64,000 bases of DNA from Hyphomicrobium sp. (lineage in GTDB: Bacteria > Pseudomonadota > Alphaproteobacteria > Rhizobiales > Hyphomicrobiaceae): contig JABFRT010000036.1 of the NCBI GenBank assembly GCA_013141015.1, forward strand, positions 87,301 to 151,300, read 5' to 3'. Under the pieces are notes generated by a model. That model worked only from the letters and a program-made list of their open reading frames with translations. It was not told the origin of the DNA and did no database searches. Made by a program: the position numbers and the translations under genes. Every line of letters begins with the position of its first letter. The stretch's first letter is position 1. Positions 27,991 through 37,008 of this stretch are shown here, piece after piece.

Positions 27991-28611
27991 TCAGCCGTCG
28001 AGAACGATCAAATGGTTCGGCAGTTCATTGGGGTCGCGAGAGCCGGGCGGGAAATGCTGGCTCAAATGCTGGCCGGTCCGCTCAATCGCCTGCACGAAGC
28101 CCTCCGCTGGATGGCCGAGCGAAATTTCGCGTGTCAGGCTATCGACGATCTCCTGCCACGTACCAGGCGGAACCTTGGCATCAATGCCGCGATCCGCCAG
28201 AATTTCTGCATGACGCTCGGCGACGGAGACGAAAATCAACACGCCGGTGCGTCCCGCTGTCGTGTGCAGGTTCTGCACCAGAAATTGCTCGGCGGCGCGG
28301 CGATGGGCGTGGGCATTGCGAATTGAGCGCGGCACCAGCGCGGTGCGAATACGGCGCGGCCAAAGAGCGGCGATGAGCGCTAGGAAAACGAGGAGCTGGA
28401 TCAGAAAGATCCACTGCACCTTCATCCAGGTGAAATGAATAAGCGGCCACGGCACAATCAGCGCTGCAAGAGCTGCCCACAGAAACGGCACGTAGTGATA
28501 CGCATCGCTGGCGTCGGTGACGACCGCAACGATTTCGCCAGACGTCTTGTTCTCTGCCGCTGAAATGGCGTTGGAGATCCGCGTCCGTTCCTGATCTGAA
28601 AATATGCTCAT
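27991..28611 (-). CDS. TPM-domain membrane protein
   Basis: 206 residues. A partial TPM domain (from 'QERTRISNAISAAENKTSGEI' shortened: residues 7–30, and the later half near 115–200) is split by two membrane helices at about 42–62 and 66–86. The second half carries 'TGVLIFVSVAERHAEILADRGI', with its key part ERHAEIL. Such proteins accompany LemA/YgcG proteins. Immediately downstream of the YgcG-like gene (53 bp). Function unknown; a scaffold or processing role with LemA in the inner membrane is plausible. Confidence 0.75.
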   Translation of the reverse strand: MSIFSDQERTRISNAISAAENKTSGEIVAVVTDASDAYHYVPFLWAALAALIVPWPLIHFTWMKVQWIFLIQLLVFLALIAALWPRRIRTALVPRSIRNAHAHRRAAEQFLVQNLHTTAGRTGVLIFVSVAERHAEILADRGIDAKVPPGTWQEIVDSLTREISLGHPAEGFVQAIERTGQHLSQHFPPGSRDPNELPNHLIVLDG

Positions 28612-28664
28612 CGTGTCTGCTCTTTCATGAGGGCTGCACGCCTCTGCCGTTTGGCTGTTGGGCG

Positions 28665-29555
28665 CTACCAGTCACCCGACGCGCCGCCGCCTCCAAAACT
28701 GCCGCCGCCACCGGACCATCCGCCGCCGCTGCCACCGCCGCCAGACCACCCGCCGCCCCAATCGCTGGAACCGCCCGGAATAATGATCACCTGACGGTTG
28801 CGGGCAATGCGCCGCTGGCGCTCAAGCTGTTGGCGCTGATCCGGCGTCAGGTTGCGTTCCCACTCTTGTTGGGCCAGCGCCGCCTTGCGCATCTGATAGA
28901 AGATCAGGCCAATGATCAGCGCAAACACCAGCAAATGAATGTAGGGCGTGACGTCGTCCTGCGGCGAGCGCTTGACGCGGGCCCGCAGCTTGACCTCTTC
29001 GGCGTCGCCCAGCAGCACGGCTTTGATGTCGCGCACACCATCGCGGATGCCGCCCGAGAAATCGCCGCGCCTGAACTTGGTCAGGATGGCGTTTTCAATA
29101 ATCAGCTTCGACATCGTGTCGGTCATCAGCGGCTCAAGCCTGCGGCCAACTTCGATGCGGACCTTGCGGTCCTTCGGCGCCACGATCAGCACGACGCCGT
29201 TGTCTTTGTCCTTCTGGCCAATCGCCCATTTCCGGGCGAGGCCGATGCCGTAGTCTTCGATTGTGTAGCCGTCGAGCGAGTTGACAGTGACGACGGCCAC
29301 CTGATCTGTGGATGTGCCTTCGAGCGCCTGCAATTCGGCATCGATGGCCGCGCGGTCTTCGGCGGTCAGCAAGTTGGCATTATCGACAATGCGGCCGGTC
29401 AGTTCGGGATAGACCGGTGCCGCGAATGCGACAGCTGAAGAAAGTGCGGCCAATACCGCCGCGAGCAGCATGATGATCATGCTCCCGCGGCGGCTCATGC
29501 CGGACACGCTTTCAGTTAAACCACGTCTGGTCATGGCAGCGGCAGCCCTACCCAT
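28665..29555 (-). CDS. YgcG-like TPM-domain protein with Gly-rich tail
   Basis: 296 residues. Signal-anchor helix at about 26–46, then a TPM domain (about 50–180) opening with 'LTGRIVDNANLL' and containing 'AIGQKDKDNGVVLIVAPKDR', membrane helix at about 205–222, a Gln/Arg-rich linker and a 45-residue tail made of Gly, Ser and Trp. This is the YgcG/Psb32-type plan, in which the TPM domain faces the periplasm. It follows lemA by 32 bp; LemA–YgcG pairs are widespread and probably form one membrane complex. ATG has AGGA upstream; a shorter start at 29498 is possible. Confidence 0.85.
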   Translation of the reverse strand: MGRAAAAMTRRGLTESVSGMSRRGSMIIMLLAAVLAALSSAVAFAAPVYPELTGRIVDNANLLTAEDRAAIDAELQALEGTSTDQVAVVTVNSLDGYTIEDYGIGLARKWAIGQKDKDNGVVLIVAPKDRKVRIEVGRRLEPLMTDTMSKLIIENAILTKFRRGDFSGGIRDGVRDIKAVLLGDAEEVKLRARVKRSPQDDVTPYIHLLVFALIIGLIFYQMRKAALAQQEWERNLTPDQRQQLERQRRIARNRQVIIIPGGSSDWGGGWSGGGGSGGGWSGGGGSFGGGGASGDW

Positions 29556-29587
29556 GCAACGTCATCCTGAGTTGCGGCGTGCCAATA

Positions 29588-30211
29588 TTACTTCTTGTCG
29601 AAGTTGACCTTCGGAGCTGCTTGTTCGGCGGCCGGAATGTCGAACGACGCCATTTCCTTGGATGTTGGGTACATGAACGACTTCCACCAGCGGCCGGGGA
29701 TCGTCACCAGCTCGGTGTTATAAACGCGCACCGCTTCGATGTAGTCGCGGCGCGAAATGGCGATACGGTTTTCAGTGCCTGAAAGTTCGCTCTGCAGCGC
29801 CAGGAAGTTCTGGCCGGATTTGATATCGGGGTACTTTTCAGCGACCACCATCAAGCGGCCAAGCGCACCGCCGAGTGTGTTCTGGGCTTCCTGGAACTTC
29901 TTCATCGCGTCCGGATTGTTGAGCACGTCGGCCGGCAGATTGATCTGGGCTTGTGTCGCCTTGGCGCGCGCTTCGACAACGTCGGTCAGAACAGTCTTTT
30001 CCTGATCGGCGAAACCTTTGACGGTCGCGACTAGGTTGTCGATCAAATCGGTGCGGCGCTTGTACTGGTTGAGCACTTCGCTCCAGTTGGCTTTCGCCTG
30101 CTGCTCATAGGTCGGGATATTGTTGACGCCGCATCCGGCGAGCGTGACGGCCGCAAACAGCGTGGCGGCAAGGGCAATGAGGCGGGTGGCGTGAGGGGCA
30201 GCTTGGGCCAT
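29588..30211 (-). CDS. lemA: LemA family lipoprotein-like protein
   Basis: 207 residues. The N-terminal helix ends in a lipobox, 'TLAGC' with Cys27, so it is probably lipidated, and the rest is a LemA four-helix bundle with 'VLNQYKRRTDLIDNLV' and 'EKYPDIKSGQNFLALQ'. First gene of the minus-strand run lemA–ygcG–TPM–MFS. LemA proteins are linked to stress and envelope maintenance; mechanism unknown. Upstream lies a pair of 10-bp direct repeats. Confidence 0.88.
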   Translation of the reverse strand: MAQAAPHATRLIALAATLFAAVTLAGCGVNNIPTYEQQAKANWSEVLNQYKRRTDLIDNLVATVKGFADQEKTVLTDVVEARAKATQAQINLPADVLNNPDAMKKFQEAQNTLGGALGRLMVVAEKYPDIKSGQNFLALQSELSGTENRIAISRRDYIEAVRVYNTELVTIPGRWWKSFMYPTSKEMASFDIPAAEQAAPKVNFDKK

Positions 30212-30551
30212 GACGCAGATGATCCTTTTGTCCGGTCCGGTGGTCCGGTCCGATTGAACTCGGTCGCGGCGCTCAGGGCAGTCCCCTGGGCGCGCCGCCC
30301 TTGTCGTATGGCGTTAACGCTGGCGGCGCAAGGGCTTGCATCGTGCGAAACACCTCTACAACGATTGACAGGTTTACCACGTCTCCGGCTCTCCCTTCGA
30401 GGCGGGCCAAAGCTCGGTTATTCTGGGCACTGAGGGCACGCGCGGGGTGCGCCTCAGGCCCGGATTGCCGGTGTCTGTTAGTCGCCCCGGTGTGCGCTTT
30501 GCGGCAATTGAAACGCGGCCGCCCCGGCTGCGTCATGGGAGGCTTCGCAGT
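30212..30551. other. Divergent intergenic region lemA / secreted repeat protein
   Basis: 340 bases between divergent genes. It contains the 10-bp direct repeat at 30230–30252 close to lemA; otherwise I see nothing certain. Long frames crossing it on either strand are not typical coding sequence. Confidence 0.5.
30230..30252. repeat. 10-bp direct repeat upstream of lemA
   Basis: GTCCGGTCCG occurs twice, at 30230–30239 and 30243–30252, with a 3-bp gap. Position 19–41 bp before the lemA ATG would suit an operator or a leader-RNA element; it may also be chance in a GC-rich genome. Confidence 0.5.
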
Positions 30552-31349
30552 ATGCGTATTCTGAATGTGGCTGCGGGTGCAGTCATAACACTTGCGGCCG
30601 CTGGCGCCGCTCCGGCCTTCGCTGGACATTGGGGCTGCGGCGGCCACGCGGTCGAATGCTATGAAAAGGTCCGCCTGCCGGACGTTTATGCAACGCAGGC
30701 GCGCTCCGTCGTCGTTCGTCCCGGTTACAGCCAAGTCGTCCACACGCCGCCGGTTGTCATCAATCGCGCCGAGAAGGTGCTGGTCAGTCCAGGCCGCTGG
30801 CACGAGCAGCATGTTCCAGCCGTTGTCGGCACCCGCACCGAACGTGTACTGGTCTCGCCAGCGTCGCGGAGTTACGAAACGCTGCCAGCTGTGACGCGCC
30901 AGGTTCATGAAACTGTCGTCGTCGCGCCGGGCCACACGTCGTGGCAGCACCGCCGCGGCTTTCTCGATCACGGAGAGAAGCTCTGCAAGGTTCATCACCC
31001 TGCGGTTACACGCACAGTAACGCGCGATGTCGTCGTGCAGCCTGCCCGCCGCGTCGCTCATGAAACGCCTGCGGTCTATCGTACCGTTGAGCGTCCGGTT
31101 GTGATCCAGCCGGCTTCAACGCGCCGCGTCTATGAAGCGCCGATGTACGGCCACGTTGTCCGTCCAGTGGTCATCAGCCCAGGCTCGCAGCATGTCGTCT
31201 CACATGCGCCGGTCGTGGCGACGGTGCGCGAAACGGTCAAGGTGCGTGACGGCGGCTACGGCTGGTCGCGCAGCAGCGGCGGCCACAGCGGTCTGTTCGG
31301 ACATCATCACGGCGGTCACGGCCGCGGACGTGGATTGTTCGATCACTGA
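30552..31349 (+). CDS. Secreted Val/Pro repeat protein with His/Gly-rich tail, unknown function
   Basis: 265 residues from ATG 30552, which has GGGAGG upstream; the frame is open further up but lacks a better start. A clean signal peptide ends at 'APAFA'. The mature protein is built from about seven degenerate units of roughly 23 residues with the pattern V-x-R-x-V-x-x-x-V-V-V-x-P-x(6–8)-P-A; one unit carries a 15-residue insertion. Two Cys near the start and one in the middle, and a C-terminal tail rich in His and Gly (about 240–265) that could bind metal. I do not recognise a named family. Single-gene unit with a terminator behind it. Confidence 0.7.
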   Translation: MRILNVAAGAVITLAAAGAAPAFAGHWGCGGHAVECYEKVRLPDVYATQARSVVVRPGYSQVVHTPPVVINRAEKVLVSPGRWHEQHVPAVVGTRTERVLVSPASRSYETLPAVTRQVHETVVVAPGHTSWQHRRGFLDHGEKLCKVHHPAVTRTVTRDVVVQPARRVAHETPAVYRTVERPVVIQPASTRRVYEAPMYGHVVRPVVISPGSQHVVSHAPVVATVRETVKVRDGGYGWSRSSGGHSGLFGHHHGGHGRGRGLFDH

Positions 31350-31378
31350 GCTGGGCAAACAGCGACTGCGAATTTTCT

Positions 31379-31407
31379 AAGGGCGCATCATCCGATGCGC
31401 CCTTTTT
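31379..31407 (+). terminator. Rho-independent terminator after the secreted repeat protein
   Basis: An 11-bp perfect stem (AAGGGCGCATC with GATGCGCCCTT) with a four-base loop and a T-run, 29 bp beyond the stop. Confidence 0.93.
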
Positions 31408-31882
31408 GCATTTTTGAAGCCGGCATTTGATGGCGGGCAAACAATCGCGCACGCGTTGTAAGCGATGACAGTTTTATGAAGGCTGCGGTTCTGAACGCAG
31501 GCCAGAATAGGACTGCGCCGCAAATCAACCAACTTCAAAAAACACCTCACCATATCCACCGTTCGGTGGACGATAGCGCGCAGTCCGTCGTGTTACGAAG
31601 GACTTATGCCGGGGTTGCGCAAAAATCGAACGGTCACGCATCTCTAAGGCAAACCAGTGTTTTGAGTGCGATTTTTCAATGCAGATTGAGCGGCACATCG
31701 CTGCGCTTTTGGCCGCGTTCCAGGCAACGCTTCCGGTCTTGCGACCGAGCACAATATTAGTTTTTGCAAACATCAGTACACCCGCAATGGGCCGCCGCGC
31801 ATGCCGCGCAGCAGGCATTGTTGCGTCGTCAGAAGCCAAACAATCCGACTGACACACCAACGTCTACCAATGGAGAACAACA
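31408..31882. other. Long upstream region of the RTX-repeat gene
   Basis: 475 bases without a convincing gene. It probably holds the RTX promoter. A perfect 7-bp inverted repeat lies at 31555–31570. Base composition is a little richer in A/T than the coding flanks. Confidence 0.5.
31555..31570. repeat. Perfect inverted repeat upstream of the RTX gene
   Basis: TCCACCG, two bases, CGGTGGA. Too short a loop for a good RNA hairpin, so a protein-binding palindrome is the more natural reading. 313 bp before the RTX start. Confidence 0.45.
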
Positions 31883-34195
31883 ATGGCCCTCTATAATGCA
31901 ATCACCACGGGTTCGGTCGGCAACGTCGCCTGGTTTGATCAGACGTGGACGTTCTCAACCGGCAGCACGCCGTTTAATGATCTTCTGATTTTTACCCACC
32001 CGGACGGCAGCAAGACGCGGATCTGGGGCACCAACCTGACGTACGATGTTGGTACAGGAACGATGGGTGCATCGGGCAACATCCATTATATCCGCCATCA
32101 CGACGCAGCCGACGTTCAGACAGAAAACATCGGCGATGGTCTGCATCTTCTCAATATCAACGCCGCTACGTTCTGGCAGAGCCAGCCGGATATGGCTTCG
32201 CGCTTCAATTTGGTGTTTGCAGGTGCCGATCTGATTGACGCGGGCGGCCCGTTGATCAGCCAGACGCTGGGCGGCGGCGAAGGCGCTGATCAATTCTTCG
32301 GTGGCCCCGGCCATCTCGACACCGTCGACTATCGCTTCGCGCAAGCCGGGATCTCGGTCAATTGGCTCAATAGTAGCCAGAACCAAGGTGAAGCCATTGG
32401 CGACACCTTCAACTCGATCGAGAATCTCAACGGCAGCAGCTTCGGCGACTACTTGGTCACTGATAATGCGGCCAACACCATACTCGGTGGCGGCGGCGCC
32501 GATATTGTCGATGGTTCCGGCGGCAACGACACCCTTATGGGTGGTGACGACAGCGACCAGGTTTATGCCGGTGCCGGAGACGACTTGCTCTTTGCCGGTA
32601 CGGACTTTGGCGACTCCGGAAGTCTAGACATCATAGATTTTCTCACAGCGGTCGATCCCGTCTTTAGCACCGTTGGCATCACGCTGACGCTTGACGCGAA
32701 CGGCAACGGCGACGTGACCTACGGTGGGACCGGTCATGACATCTTCTATAACTTCGAGGGTGTTTACGGCACCGAGCTGATCGACAATATCACCGGCAAT
32801 GCCGCCTCTAACGTGCTCGCCAGCCGCGGCGGTGACGACGTGCTGATGGGCATGGCCGGTCAGGATATTTTGTGGGGCGGCGACGGTAGCGACTGGCTGT
32901 CGGGCGGCGCAGACAACGATGATATCCACGGCGAGAATTGGGGGACGACGGTCGATACCATCGACTGGAAAGATGGCACGGCGGCCATCGTCTTTACGCT
33001 TGCTGAATCCGGCGCTGGCAGTTTCGCGGTCGCGGGACTTGGAACCGATACATTCGACGGCATTGAAGGCGTATCAGGCACAAATGCTGGTAGCGACAGC
33101 ATCACCGGCAATAGCCAGGCGAACTGGTTGTACGGCAATGCTGGCGGAGATTCGCTCTACGGCCGCGGTGGCGGAGATGCTCTTTATGGCGGTGTCGGCA
33201 GTGACTTTCTAATGGGCGGCGCTGGTGACGACAGCGTGAACGGAGCGGCACCGCTCACAATCGATAGCGAAATCGATGTTATTTCGTTCCGCGACGCGAC
33301 CGGCGGTGTCTCTTTCACGCTAGGGGCTGGTGGCAACGGCGTTGCAAACCTCGTCGCGGCAGGTCTTGGAACCGATAGCTATACCGGCATCGATTGGGTC
33401 GATGGCAGCGAGTTGGGCGACACCATCAATGGCAACGAGGCCGACAACACCATTTTTGGTCATGGCGGTATTGACCAGATGTTTGGTGCAGGTGGCAGCG
33501 ACCGGTTGTTCGGCGATTCCGAAGGCGATACATTGAACGGAGGTGCAGGCATTGACTTCATGTATGGTGGAACTGGCGACGACAAATACGTGATTGACAA
33601 CGCCGGCGATCAAATTTTTGAAGACGCTTTCAATGGCACCAATGACTACGTCTATACGTCGATCAGCTACACTCTGGCCGCTGGAAAAGATATCGAAGGT
33701 TTTTCCGCCAATCCTCAAGCGGCAACCAGCCCGATCAACCTGACGGGCAATGAACTGAAGCAGATCATTCGCGGTAACAACGGCATCAATACCATATTGG
33801 GCGGCGGCGGCGGCGACAGCTTGTATGGCTTTGGCGATAACGACAGGCTTGAAGGCCAAGCGGGCGGCGACCATCTGACCGGCGGCATCGGTGTTGACCG
33901 GTTTGTGTTCCGCGAGAGCCTCGGCTTGGCTTCAGGAATCGACCGCATCTACGATTTCACCAGCACCGATCAGATCGTCATTGATGCGGTCTCCATCAGT
34001 GCGCAGACGCTTTTGACTGCCAACCAGTTCGTTCTCGGCACAACAGCTCTCGATGCTAACGACCGCGTGATTTACGATGAAACAACCGGTATTGTCCGGT
34101 TCGACGCTGACGGAACAGGCGTCAAAGCCGCTCTTCTTTTCGCCGTACTTAATACCAAGCCGGTCATCTCGTTCGCCGACTTTGAATTGATCTGA
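31883..34195 (+). CDS. RTX (hemolysin-type calcium-binding repeat) protein, probably secreted
   Basis: 770 residues. The first about 130 residues form a domain I do not recognise; then five to six blocks of nonapeptide GGxGxDxLx repeats, for example 'GGGGADIVDGSGGNDTLMGG' and 'NAGGDSLYGRGGGDALYGG', alternate with beta-type spacers containing 'IDNITGN' and similar. The C-terminal about 80 residues ('GVDRFVFRESLG', then acidic/aliphatic strands, ending LI) match RTX type I secretion signals. No signal peptide. The acidic composition and calcium repeats suggest folding outside the cell. No exporter genes nearby. GGAG precedes the ATG. Adhesin, S-layer-like or enzyme function cannot be told. Confidence 0.88.
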   Translation: MALYNAITTGSVGNVAWFDQTWTFSTGSTPFNDLLIFTHPDGSKTRIWGTNLTYDVGTGTMGASGNIHYIRHHDAADVQTENIGDGLHLLNINAATFWQSQPDMASRFNLVFAGADLIDAGGPLISQTLGGGEGADQFFGGPGHLDTVDYRFAQAGISVNWLNSSQNQGEAIGDTFNSIENLNGSSFGDYLVTDNAANTILGGGGADIVDGSGGNDTLMGGDDSDQVYAGAGDDLLFAGTDFGDSGSLDIIDFLTAVDPVFSTVGITLTLDANGNGDVTYGGTGHDIFYNFEGVYGTELIDNITGNAASNVLASRGGDDVLMGMAGQDILWGGDGSDWLSGGADNDDIHGENWGTTVDTIDWKDGTAAIVFTLAESGAGSFAVAGLGTDTFDGIEGVSGTNAGSDSITGNSQANWLYGNAGGDSLYGRGGGDALYGGVGSDFLMGGAGDDSVNGAAPLTIDSEIDVISFRDATGGVSFTLGAGGNGVANLVAAGLGTDSYTGIDWVDGSELGDTINGNEADNTIFGHGGIDQMFGAGGSDRLFGDSEGDTLNGGAGIDFMYGGTGDDKYVIDNAGDQIFEDAFNGTNDYVYTSISYTLAAGKDIEGFSANPQAATSPINLTGNELKQIIRGNNGINTILGGGGGDSLYGFGDNDRLEGQAGGDHLTGGIGVDRFVFRESLGLASGIDRIYDFTSTDQIVIDAVSISAQTLLTANQFVLGTTALDANDRVIYDETTGIVRFDADGTGVKAALLFAVLNTKPVISFADFELI

Positions 34196-34524
34196 TGCAC
34201 CATGTGCGGCCACGGGGCTTAAGCAATGAGCGCCGCATTCTAAGACGCATCATGAACCACTAACGTCATGCGCGGCAAAATGGGCCGCGCATGAAACGCG
34301 TTTGCCGTAGGCAACGGCGCGGATAGGACGGGTGCGATCACACTGGCGGCGATCGTTGGCCGCAAGATAATCCCGGCTCGGGTTGCCGCGAACCGCGCGC
34401 CATTAAAATCGCAAAAGGGAAAAGAATGGCCTAGCAAGTTGCGCACGTGCAACGTGCACTTTGCCGTTTTGATGCTTCCCTTAGGCGTTCCAGCCCAAGC
34501 CGGGGAGCAACGCTTCCCGTGAAG
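34196..34524. other. Intergenic region between RTX gene and IS66 nest
   Basis: 329 bases. It holds a strong hairpin at 34267–34293 and a smaller one just after it. No coding frame is convincing. The end of the region is the target of the outer IS66 insertion. Confidence 0.55.
34267..34293. terminator. Strong hairpin after the RTX gene, possible terminator
   Basis: CATGCGCGGC, a seven-base loop, GCCGCGCATG: ten perfect pairs, 72 bp beyond the RTX stop. No T-run follows in either direction, so it may be a 3'-stabilising hairpin or Rho-associated element rather than a classic terminator. Confidence 0.45.
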
Positions 34525-34532
34525 GGAGCAAC
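34525..34532. repeat. Target-site duplication of the outer IS66 (left copy)
   Basis: GGAGCAAC, directly abutting the left terminal repeat of the outer element and repeated at 39559–39566. Eight bases is the standard IS66-family target duplication. Confidence 0.95.
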
Positions 34533-34616
34533 GTAAGCATCCGGTGAGAGCCGCCTTGCGGGGCCGTGACGATACAGTTCACCTCGGCAGAGATAAAGCC
34601 GGGAGGATATTGTTCC

Positions 34617-35012
34617 GTGGATGTATCTGGACATAGAGCAAGGCAGTTCGCGACGATCGTCGCAGAGACGCGGCGTGTACGCACGGAGGAGGAGCGCCGT
34701 GCGATCGTAGCTGAGGCGATGCAGGGCCGCCGCAACGCCTCTGCGGTGGCTCGCAAGCACGGGGTTGCCCCGAGCTTGTTGTTCCGCTGGAAGCGGTTGT
34801 ACGCGGCGCAGGGGAAACCAGCCTGCCCGCCTTCGCCTCCAGCATTCATGCCTATCACGGTGGCATTGCCGTCGCCGGCATTTTCAGGTGCTGCAACGAA
34901 GCCGGTCGGAAGGATCGAGATCGAGACGGCAGGCGGTCGCATATTGCGGGTTGGTGCGGATATCGATATCGGCGCGCTCAAAAGGATCGTGGCGGCGCTG
35001 GAGACGGTTTGA
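34617..35012 (+). CDS. tnpA: IS66-family accessory protein TnpA (outer element)
   Basis: 131 residues. The helix-turn-helix part '[21 protein letters not shown]' (key residues [10 protein letters not shown], then LLFRWKRLY) is the IS66 OrfA/transposase-8-like DNA-binding domain; the C-terminus ends in the short '[20 protein letters not shown]' segment typical of the family. A frame starts at GTG 34566 inside the terminal repeat region; GTG 34617 with GGAGG 10 bases upstream is the better start. Overlaps tnpB by one base. Confidence 0.85.
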   Translation: MDVSGHRARQFATIVAETRRVRTEEERRAIVAEAMQGRRNASAVARKHGVAPSLLFRWKRLYAAQGKPACPPSPPAFMPITVALPSPAFSGAATKPVGRIEIETAGGRILRVGADIDIGALKRIVAALETV

Positions 35013-35359
35013 TGATCCCGGTTCCAGCGGGCGTGCGTGTGTGGCTCGCAACCGGTCACACGGACATGCGGCGCGGCTTTCCGGGGCTGGCGCTCATGGT
35101 GCAGGAAACGCTGAAGGCTGATCCGCATGCCGGGCACCTCTTCGTCTTCAGAGGCAAGCGTGGCGATCTCGTGAAAATCATTTGGCACGATGGTCAAGGC
35201 GCCTGCCTGTTCTCGAAGCGGCTTGAACGTGGCCGGTTCATCTGGCCGACGCCGAGCGAAGGCGCGGTGACGATCTCGCCAGCGCAATTGGGATACATGT
35301 TGGAGGGGATCGATTGGCGTGCCCCACAAAAAACGTACCGTCCGGAGATCGCGGGATAA
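35012..35359 (+). CDS. tnpB: IS66-family accessory protein TnpB (outer element)
   Basis: 115 residues, full length for IS66 OrfB. Signatures: '[16 protein letters not shown]' near the start, '[15 protein letters not shown]' and '[14 protein letters not shown]', ending shortly after 'YMLEGIDWR'. The function in transposition is not known. Its ATG shares one base with the tnpA stop (TGATG). An upstream TTG at 35009 is the less likely start. Confidence 0.93.
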   Translation: MIPVPAGVRVWLATGHTDMRRGFPGLALMVQETLKADPHAGHLFVFRGKRGDLVKIIWHDGQGACLFSKRLERGRFIWPTPSEGAVTISPAQLGYMLEGIDWRAPQKTYRPEIAG

Positions 35360-35376
35360 CGCGAAGCAGTGTAGAA

Positions 35377-36943
35377 ATGCGCCATGGCGCTCGATCCGCG
35401 ACATTGCCTGACGATATCTCAGTTTTGAAGGCAATGTTGATTGCGAGCGAAGCTCGATCGGACGGCTTTGATGCCGAGATCGCGCATCTGAAACTGACGA
35501 TCGCCAAGATTAAGCGAGACGAATTCGGCGCGAGTTCTGAAAAGGGCGCGCGGCTCATCGATCAACCTCGAGATGCAGCTTGGTGAGCTGGTTGCGACCG
35601 CAAGCGAGGGCAAGGCTGCGACGGCCATCGAACGTCCGGCGCCGGTTGGCGAAGAAGAACTTCATAAACCGGCACGCCGGGCATTGGACCCGAAACTCCC
35701 GCGCGAGCGGATCGTGCACGAAGCGCCCTGCATCTGCGGCCATTGTGGTTCCGGATCGCCTGCGCAAGCTCGGCGAAACGATCACGGAAACGCTCGAACA
35801 CGTGCCTGAACAGTGGAAAGTTCTGAGCCACGTGCGCGAGCAGTTCACCTGCCGGGTGCGAAAAAGATCACGGAAACACCCGCCCCATCGCATCCGATTG
35901 CGCGCGGACGGGCTGGGCCCCAGTTGCTGGCCGAGGTCCTGCACACAAGTACCGGGCGCATCTCCCCTTGAACCGCCACAGCGCTCTTTTTATTCGGCCC
36001 AGGGCATCGATCTCGACGTATCGACGATGGCAGATTGGGTTGGTGCCTGCGCTGCAACGCTTGCTCCGCTCGTCAGGGAAATCGAAAAGCACGTATTTGC
36101 AGCCGAACGCATTCATGCCGACGACACGACGGTTCCAGTCCTGGCCAAAGGAAGATGCACGACGGGCCGCTTGTGGGCCTACGTGCGTGACGATGCGCCC
36201 TTCGGTGGCCAAGCGGCACCTGCTGCGCTCTTCCATTACGCACCGACGCGCGGCGGGAACACCCTGAAAAGCATCTCGCCACCTACTGCGGCCTCATGCA
36301 GGCCGACGCCTACTCAGGATATAATGGCCTCTACACCAAGGGCCGCATGCCCGGCGAGATCGTCGAAGCGGCCTGCTGGGCCCATGGCCGCCGCAAGTTC
36401 TTCGAACTGGCCGAGCTACAAAAAGCACCGGTTGCGATCGAGGCCGTCAAGCGCATCGACGAACTATTCGCCATCGAGCGCGAGATCAACGGCAAGCCAC
36501 CGGACGCGCGTCTTGCCATCCGCCAGGAACGATCAAAACCACTCGTTGAAGCTCTCGAAATCTGGCTCAGAGGCGAACGCAAAAAGCTTTCGTCCAAGGC
36601 GCCGGTCGCGAAAGCGATCGACTACGGCCTGAAACGATGGCCGGCCTTCACACACTTCCTCGATGATGGCCGCATCTGCATGAGTAACAACGCCGCCGAT
36701 CGCGCGGTGCGTGGCGTCGCCGTCGGCCGCAAAAACTGGACCTTCTGCGGATCAGATTCCGGCGGACGGCGTGCGGCCTCGATCTACACCCTGATCGAGA
36801 CCTGCAAACTGAATGACGTTGACGCCCGTGCCTGGCTCGCCGACGTTCTCGGCCGCATCGCCGATCATCCGGCCAAACGTATCGCCGAGCTGCTGCCCTG
36901 GAACTGGAAGGCCGCGCGCTCCGCTCCTGCACAGGCGGCTTGA
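35377..36943 (+). pseudogene. tnpC: IS66-family transposase TnpC, broken by frameshifts (outer element)
   Basis: The pieces of an IS66 DDE transposase are readable in order but in different frames: N-terminal coiled coil to 35570, zinc-binding region to about 35750 (CICGHC), then further pieces up to about 36270, and a long C-terminal piece from about 36275 to the stop at 36943. At least six frame changes are visible; the first is an extra C near 35567. The DDE parts 'HADDTTVPVL', 'QADAYSGYNG' and 'NNAADRAVRGVAVGRKNW' are all recognisable. No full product can be made. An N-terminal start at ATG 35377 is inferred. Confidence 0.9.
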
Positions 36944-36969
36944 ACCCATCACACCCGCGGTCTTGGCCG

Positions 36970-36977
36970 GATGCTTA
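36970..36977. repeat. Target-site duplication of the inner IS66 (left copy)
   Basis: GATGCTTA, part of the right terminal repeat of the outer element, repeated at 39550–39557 on the other side of the inner element. Confidence 0.95.
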
Positions 36978-37008
36978 GTAAGCGCTGCACCGTTCCCACC
37001 TTGACGGA

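Noticed and set aside
30273..31061. 262-residue minus-strand frame over the secreted repeat protein
   Set aside because: The opposite frame has a signal peptide, ribosome site, terminator and regular repeats; this one has none of these.
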